A stretch of 35,914 nucleotides of DNA from Cloacimonetes bacterium SCGC AAA252-N17 (GTDB taxonomy: Bacteria > Cloacimonadota > Cloacimonadia > JGIOTU-2): positions 1 to 35,914 of the forward strand of contig ASNI01000025.1 of assembly GCA_000404785.1 (NCBI GenBank). The letters run 5' to 3'. Both the position numbers and the translations under genes were made by a program. Below the pieces are notes generated by a model. The model was not told where the DNA came from. It worked only from the letters and a program-made list of their open reading frames with translations, and ran no database searches. This document shows positions 31,241-35,914 of the stretch, piece by piece. The number at the start of each line of letters is the position of its first letter. The stretch's first letter is position 1.

Positions 31241-32473
31241 ATGAAGCTTTGCGTGTTCGAAGATAATTCGTGGGAACAGTTCCTGCCGCTGTCATATACA
31301 AGAGCTTATTTTGACCTGAAATGCGGAATACTCAAACTCAGGCATAAGATCACGCGCTTTTATCCGGATCCTAAAAAATACATGATCGTACGCGAAGAAC
31401 TTGAGCGTCTATATATTTCTCGTTATCAAAAATATAAGGTCAACAGCTTTGATGAGGGAGAATATCTCTTCATAAATGGCAGGTTGCTTTTCGATGAGCT
31501 GATGAAAGCAGAAGTTGATTCTCTCGAAGTGGGAACCGGTCTCTTCAATGATGATGTGTGTATTGCAGCACGAATTCGAATTGTACATGAAAGAGATATT
31601 TCAACTGAGCAACTATACGAGATTCTTTCAAGAATAACTAAAATCGACACAAAAATACAACCCATACAATATGTCTGGGAATTGGTTGCAAAGAACGAAG
31701 GTCAAATTGCACTCGATTATAAATATATTATCAAAAACAAGATAAACCATCATATGCAGGATGGAACTTTCCATGTGATGAAATCTTCTGATATTTTCTT
31801 TGGAGAGAATGTCACGATTGAACCGGGAGTCGTGCTCGATGCAACCGATGGACCGATCATGATAGATGATAGCGCTCACATAATGGCAAATGCGGTTGTC
31901 AAAGGTCCTGTGTATGTAGGTAAAGAGAGTACAATAAAAGTGGGAGCAAAAATTTATAAGGGCACTTCGGTCGGAAAAGTATGTAAAGTAGGGGGTGAAG
32001 TCGAGGGAACAATATTTCAGGCGTTCTCGAATAAGCAGCATGAAGGATTTCTCGGTCATTCCTATATTGGCGAGTGGGTGAACATTGGGGCAGATGCAAA
32101 TAACAGCGATCTGAAGAATAATTATGATCATGTGAAGGTATTTTATTATCCTCAAAGAAATTTTAAGGACTCGGGCTCTCAATTCTTCGGAGCCATATTT
32201 GCAGATCATATAAAAACCGGCATAAACACAACTTTCAATACGGGTATTGTTATAGGAGTCGGATGCAACCTGTATTCATCCTTACTTTTTAGTGGATTTA
32301 TACCATCTTTTTGCATTGGAAGCGCGAACAGAATGGGTGAATATCATCTGAAAAAAATGCTCCAAACTGCGGAGATCGTAAAATCAAGAAGAGGGCTGGA
32401 ACTCACCGATGATGAGAAGATAATTTTGAAAAATTGTTTTGAAAGATCAGCACCTCTGAGAAAAATATTTTAA
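31241..32473 (+). CDS. GlmU-like sugar nucleotidyltransferase with left-handed beta-helix
   Basis: This 410-aa protein (from ATG 31241; a GTG at 31235 is possible) starts KLCVFEDNSWEQFLPLSYTRAYFDLKCG, the signature of the NTP_transf_4/GlmU-related family found in FCB bacteria. The C-terminal half has hexapeptide repeats of a left-handed beta-helix (IEPGVVLDATDGPIMI, AHIMANAVVKGPVYVG, STIKVGAKIYKGTSVGKVC, GTIFQAFSNKQHEGFLGHSYIGEWVNIGA). It probably makes or modifies a nucleotide-sugar for the cell envelope. GGAG of the upstream gene end lies 6 nt before the ATG, and the frames touch, indicating coupling. Confidence 0.85.
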   Translation: MKLCVFEDNSWEQFLPLSYTRAYFDLKCGILKLRHKITRFYPDPKKYMIVREELERLYISRYQKYKVNSFDEGEYLFINGRLLFDELMKAEVDSLEVGTGLFNDDVCIAARIRIVHERDISTEQLYEILSRITKIDTKIQPIQYVWELVAKNEGQIALDYKYIIKNKINHHMQDGTFHVMKSSDIFFGENVTIEPGVVLDATDGPIMIDDSAHIMANAVVKGPVYVGKESTIKVGAKIYKGTSVGKVCKVGGEVEGTIFQAFSNKQHEGFLGHSYIGEWVNIGADANNSDLKNNYDHVKVFYYPQRNFKDSGSQFFGAIFADHIKTGINTTFNTGIVIGVGCNLYSSLLFSGFIPSFCIGSANRMGEYHLKKMLQTAEIVKSRRGLELTDDEKIILKNCFERSAPLRKIF

Positions 32474-32487
32474 AGGGTAAATACATA

Positions 32488-33357
32488 ATGAACGGATTAG
32501 TAGAAGTTAAATTCAAACAAGACGAAAAACGGTATTACGAAAATGCTCATGATATCGAGCTCAGAAAAGGTCTGTACGTAATTGTTGAAGCTGAAAAAGG
32601 TGCAGATATGGGTTGTATTGGTAATTATCCACTTGAAAAAGAGAAGCTCAATCTTCCCGAAAGCTATGAGATAAGAAAAATTATCCGTGTTGCAAGCGAG
32701 GATGATGTTGATAAGATGAACCGCATTCATGAAAAAGAAGAGGATGCGAAAAATAAGTTCCTCGATGCACTTAAGGATCAACCATTTGAAATGGACCTGG
32801 TGGATGTGGAATACCAGTATGACGGCAACAAACTTACTTTTTATTTTATTGCAGAAACCAGGGTGGATTTCCGCGACTTCTTAAGGGTTCTTGCACTGAT
32901 CTTTCGAACCCGAATCGAACTTCGTCAAATCAACGAACATCAGGAAATTAAGAGACTTGGCGGCATTGGACCCTGCGGCAGAGAACTTTGCTGTAAAAAT
33001 CTCAATCTCAATTTTAACCGCGCGACCATACAGATGGCAAAAGATCAGAATGTGAGTGTGACTTCATCTAAGATGTGCGGATTATGCGGAAAACTGCTTT
33101 GCTGCCTTGCTTATGAAGAAGAATTTTATCAAGAAGAAGCACAGAAATATCCGGAGATCGGCGAAGAAATTTTTTGTAATGATAAAAAAATGATTGTAGA
33201 GAAGAATAATTTTTTGACCTACAAAATCCAACTAAGAGATAAGAACGATGTGCTTACAACCATTAGTTTCGATGATTATCTGGAACAAAGAATTAAAGGG
33301 AAAAGAGCAAAATTCCCTATAAAAAAACTCAAGAGAAATAAAGATGAACAATATTAA
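32488..33357 (+). CDS. PSP1-domain protein (RicT/YaaT-like)
   Basis: This 289-aa protein matches the PSP1 C-terminal domain family: LVEVKFKQDEKRYYENAHDI at the N-terminus, VDFRDFLRVLALIFRTRIELRQI, then the Cys-rich GGIGPCGRELCC and KMCGLCGKLLCCLAYEEEFY. In Bacillus the relative RicT acts in a Fe-S-containing complex affecting RNase Y; that role here is an inference. The clustered cysteines could ligate a Fe-S cluster. It overlaps deoC by 14 nt. Confidence 0.88.
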   Translation: MNGLVEVKFKQDEKRYYENAHDIELRKGLYVIVEAEKGADMGCIGNYPLEKEKLNLPESYEIRKIIRVASEDDVDKMNRIHEKEEDAKNKFLDALKDQPFEMDLVDVEYQYDGNKLTFYFIAETRVDFRDFLRVLALIFRTRIELRQINEHQEIKRLGGIGPCGRELCCKNLNLNFNRATIQMAKDQNVSVTSSKMCGLCGKLLCCLAYEEEFYQEEAQKYPEIGEEIFCNDKKMIVEKNNFLTYKIQLRDKNDVLTTISFDDYLEQRIKGKRAKFPIKKLKRNKDEQY

Positions 33358-34138
33358 ATCAATCGCATTAGAGCTTTGGTCACTGGATGAAGATTCAACT
33401 TGCAGATGCAACGGAACTCATCAAGTTTGTCTTCAATGTGCAGTATGCGGATACAAGAATAATAACTACTCTCTCGTTGATGAAATGCCTGCACAGCAAG
33501 AGCTTGCACAGTATATCGATCATACAAATCTCAAACCCGATGCAACAAATGTAGAAATAATTAGACTGTGCCAGGAAGCACGAACTTATAATTTTGCATC
33601 TGTGTGCGTTAATCCCTATAATGTAAAACTTGCTAAAAGAGAAATGGACAGGCGCACCGTTTGTTCTGTTATTGGATTTCCTATCGGTGCAAATCTTCCA
33701 CATACAAAATTAGAGGAAGCTAAACTCGCTCTTAAAGGCGGAGCAACAGAATGTGATATGGTTTTGAACATTGCAGAACTGAAAGAGCAAGGTTACAATT
33801 ATGTACTTACCGAGATCGAAAAAATTGCAGAGATCTGCCACGAAAATGGAGCGATCCTAAAAGTCATTCTTGAAACATGCCTGCTCAATGAAAGGGATAA
33901 GGTTATCGCATGCCTGATCGCAAAAAAAGCTGGGGCTGACTTTGTAAAAACTTCGACCGGGTTTTCAAAATCAGGGGCAACTGTAGAAGATATTATGTTA
34001 ATGCGATCTGTTGTTGGAGATTATATGGGTGTGAAAGCATCGGGTGGGATTCGTGATACTCAAACGGCACTCACTATGATACGAGCTGGTGCGAACAGGA
34101 TCGGAGCAAGCGGAAGTCTTGCAATTATCGGGGCATAA
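33344..34138 (+). CDS. deoC: Deoxyribose-phosphate aldolase with Cys-rich N-terminal extension
   Basis: This 264-aa TIM-barrel aldolase cleaves 2-deoxyribose 5-phosphate to glyceraldehyde 3-phosphate and acetaldehyde. Landmarks are YIDHTNLKPDAT, VCVNPYNV, VIGFPIGANLPHTK, ECDMVLNI, the Schiff-base Lys202 in FVKTSTGFS, and the second catalytic Lys231 in GVKASGGIRD. The first ~50 residues are extra relative to the usual ~215-225 aa enzyme and hold five cysteines in a C-x-C-x6-C-x2-C-x2-C arrangement (20, 22, 29, 32, 35), suggestive of a metal site. A shorter start at the Met at 33488 lacks a binding site. thyX follows immediately. Confidence 0.93.
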   Translation: MNNIKSIALELWSLDEDSTCRCNGTHQVCLQCAVCGYKNNNYSLVDEMPAQQELAQYIDHTNLKPDATNVEIIRLCQEARTYNFASVCVNPYNVKLAKREMDRRTVCSVIGFPIGANLPHTKLEEAKLALKGGATECDMVLNIAELKEQGYNYVLTEIEKIAEICHENGAILKVILETCLLNERDKVIACLIAKKAGADFVKTSTGFSKSGATVEDIMLMRSVVGDYMGVKASGGIRDTQTALTMIRAGANRIGASGSLAIIGA

Positions 34139-35536
34139 TTGAGAGTCATTCTTGCGGGGTACAACGTTGATATTTCCCAACTTCCTTCCAACAAAGTTCA
34201 ATACACTCCGGAAACTATTTCTGCTGCCTATGCTCGCATAAGCCACTCAAAAAAATCGGTTGATGAGCTTCGGAAAGATGCAGTCCTCGATATAGAAAAA
34301 GCCCGAAGATCAAACAAAATGATCGTTTTTGAAATGGGGCACAGCTCTATTGCAGAGCATGCTGTATTTAACTTTGACATCATCGGTATATCCCGTTATC
34401 TTACTGAATTTGTACAGCGGACACGATTAGCTTCTTTTACGGAAAAATCTCAACGCTACGTCACCCTCGATGGTGATTATATCATTCCTGAAGAAATTCA
34501 AAATGATAACGAGGTATTAAAACAGTATCAAGAAACGATCCGGTTGCAGAATGATACCTACATTTCTCTTTTTGAAAAATTAAAGAGTTATTTTATTCGA
34601 ACTACTTCGCTTTCCAAAAAAGATATTGAGGGTCAGGCAAAAGAGGATGCTCGTTATGTGCTTTCTATGGCAACAGAAACCCAGATGGGAATGACCATTA
34701 ATGCGCGAAGCATGGAACATCTTCTCAAACGTCTGTATACACTCCCTCTTAATGAGGCGAAAAATCTCGCATATAGTTTGTATGAACAGGTCAGGAATAT
34801 TGCTCCTTCACTTATTCGTTATATCGAACCATCCAAATATGACACTCAAAAATATAAAACAGATGTCTTTACAGAATTCAACAAGCCGATTGAGAAATGC
34901 AATTTAATATCCCATTCTGCACAGGCAGATGAGAGAATTATTGCAGGACTCCTTTTCCGCTCAACAGGTACAGATTATCAAACTGTCTTTGAAGATGTGA
35001 AGCGCATGAACAAGCAGGATAAAGAGCAAATTATCCAGCGGTATTTGAGCGACATCACATGCTATGATTCCTTACCACGCGAGTTTGAATTAGTTGATCT
35101 TGTTTTTCAGGCGAATATTAGTTCTTCATGCTTTACACAGCTCAAAAGACATAGAATCGCAACGATAATATCAACTGATTATGATCCGAAATTTGGATAC
35201 ACGATGCCAAAAAGTATTGATAAGATCGCGCAGAAAGATGCTTTCCGAAATGTAATGAAAAAGTCTGAGAAAATGTATGAAATTCTTTCGGAAAAATATC
35301 CTGAAGTAAAGAACTATATTCTGACAAATGCCCATCACAAAGTTGTTTTATTCAAATGCAACATGCGGGAACTCTGCCATTTTGCCCGACTGCGACAGGA
35401 TGCACATGCCCAATGGGATATTCGTGAACTGGCTCATAACATAATAGAAAAAGCAAAGGAAGTGGCGCCCATCACTTCAGTTTTGATATGTGGAAAAGAT
35501 GTGTTTCCTGACGTGAATAATGCATTGTTCAAATAA
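34139..35536 (+). CDS. Double-domain flavin-dependent thymidylate synthase (ThyX-like)
   Basis: This 465-aa protein is about twice the size of a classical ThyX (~220-250 aa), and both halves look ThyX-like. The first half has MGHSSIAEHAVFNFDI and RTR-x7-S (94-104) followed by QRY, plus a C-terminal helix region (MTINARSMEHLLKRL ... APSLIRYI). The second half has LVFQANISSSCFTQLKRHR (RHR 337-339), then x7-D, and a final CHFARLRQDAHAQWDIRELAH typical of the dUMP-binding end. The canonical RHRx7S motif is thus split: one half has the Ser, the other the His. It likely makes dTMP using FAD and methylenetetrahydrofolate. The start is TTG, directly after the deoC stop. Confidence 0.85.
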   Translation: MRVILAGYNVDISQLPSNKVQYTPETISAAYARISHSKKSVDELRKDAVLDIEKARRSNKMIVFEMGHSSIAEHAVFNFDIIGISRYLTEFVQRTRLASFTEKSQRYVTLDGDYIIPEEIQNDNEVLKQYQETIRLQNDTYISLFEKLKSYFIRTTSLSKKDIEGQAKEDARYVLSMATETQMGMTINARSMEHLLKRLYTLPLNEAKNLAYSLYEQVRNIAPSLIRYIEPSKYDTQKYKTDVFTEFNKPIEKCNLISHSAQADERIIAGLLFRSTGTDYQTVFEDVKRMNKQDKEQIIQRYLSDITCYDSLPREFELVDLVFQANISSSCFTQLKRHRIATIISTDYDPKFGYTMPKSIDKIAQKDAFRNVMKKSEKMYEILSEKYPEVKNYILTNAHHKVVLFKCNMRELCHFARLRQDAHAQWDIRELAHNIIEKAKEVAPITSVLICGKDVFPDVNNALFK

Positions 35537-35914
35537 TTTATTTTATGGAAAAATTTGAAATAGAAAAATTATTAAAGTAGAAAAGGCATAAGGAACTCAA
35601 ATGAATAAAAGACAGAGAAAAAGATATTATAAGTTCACATTCTTAATATGCAAAAATAAAATCATTTTACAATACCCTCTCAATATTTATTCTCGAATAG
35701 AGAGGTCTTTTATTTGGTTATGGAATTGAAAAATCTAATGAGGAAATTAAATGCGGAATTGAAACTGAGGGAATTTGTCTTAAGAATTCATGAGTTCACT
35801 TTAAAAACCCCAGTTGGGGGATTAGCGGTATGTTTTTGTACTTCATCTTTCAACAAAGCATAAATATCTGGATTTTGGATTTTGAAGTGTGATATATAGA
35901 ATTTTATTGGTAAT
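35537..35914. other. Non-coding tail of the window
   Basis: No confident gene is visible after thyX. A frame of 42 codons at 35601 has a good AAGGA site but runs through the hairpin at 35673-35707. A 47-codon frame at 35720-35863 (beginning MELKNLMRKLNAELKLREF) has no binding site of note. The rest is AT-rich. Confidence 0.5.
35673..35707 (+). terminator. Possible terminator after thyX
   Basis: CCTCTC and GAGAGG form a stem whose loop can pair further (TATT with AATA), followed by TCTTTTATTT. It lies ~140 nt after thyX, consistent with the end of the lon-to-thyX transcription unit. Confidence 0.5.

Noticed and set aside
35601..35729. 42-codon frame with a good AAGGA site after thyX
   Set aside because: It reads through a terminator-like hairpin, has no recognisable family and is likely fortuitous; kept only as a note.

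Overview
The window looks like a chromosomal segment of an uncultured FCB-group bacterium, most probably a member of Candidatus Cloacimonadota. This is inferred from gene content, not from a marker search. Supporting signs are a low-to-moderate GC, a secreted protein ending in a FlgD/type-A-like sorting domain, a DUF2851 protein, a GlmU-like sugar nucleotidyltransferase, a PSP1 protein, a tiny AURKAIP1/COX24-type ribosomal protein, heptose genes (rfaE1/rfaE2) implying a lipopolysaccharide outer membrane, and a dense population of dispersed palindromic repeats. No phage, CRISPR array or complete IS is visible.

Left part (1-7.7 kb): a decayed transposase enters from the left edge. A glutamate dehydrogenase gene follows, preceded by a good sigma-54 type promoter and ended by a hairpin. 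Next comes a tightly overlapping three-gene operon. It holds two paralogous PEP-synthase-type ATP-binding proteins without phosphohistidine or PEP-binding domains, the second carrying a GAF-like N-terminus and a polymerase-beta-type nucleotidyltransferase C-terminus, and then a calcineurin-like phosphoesterase. I could not match this combination to a described pathway, and it is the best candidate for an undescribed system.

Minus-strand heat-shock block (7.7-14.0 kb): hrcA, grpE, dnaK, dnaJ and rsmE, with a CIRCE operator and promoter in front of hrcA. Repeats are inserted between hrcA and grpE and upstream of hrcA. A ~197-bp inverted repeat pair brackets hrcA.

Repeat-rich middle (14.0-22.4 kb): purE and a secreted sorting-domain protein (+), then on the minus strand a PflX-type radical SAM protein, rfaE2/rfaE1, a truncated GxxExxY protein and purF. 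A ~317-bp inverted repeat pair brackets this 7.4-kb block. A palindromic repeat has entered the purF reading frame in frame and another forms the purF 3' end.

Right part (22.4-35.9 kb): plsY and der (minus), a DUF2851 protein (minus), an ~800-bp non-coding stretch, then HU, a 29-aa ribosomal-type protein, a small membrane protein, tRNA-Pro (minus), lon, a 77-aa protein, a MeaB-type GTPase, a GlmU-like protein, a PSP1 protein, deoC with a Cys-rich N-terminus, and a double-domain ThyX. From lon to thyX the plus-strand genes are packed with overlaps or very short gaps, and they probably form one or two transcription units.
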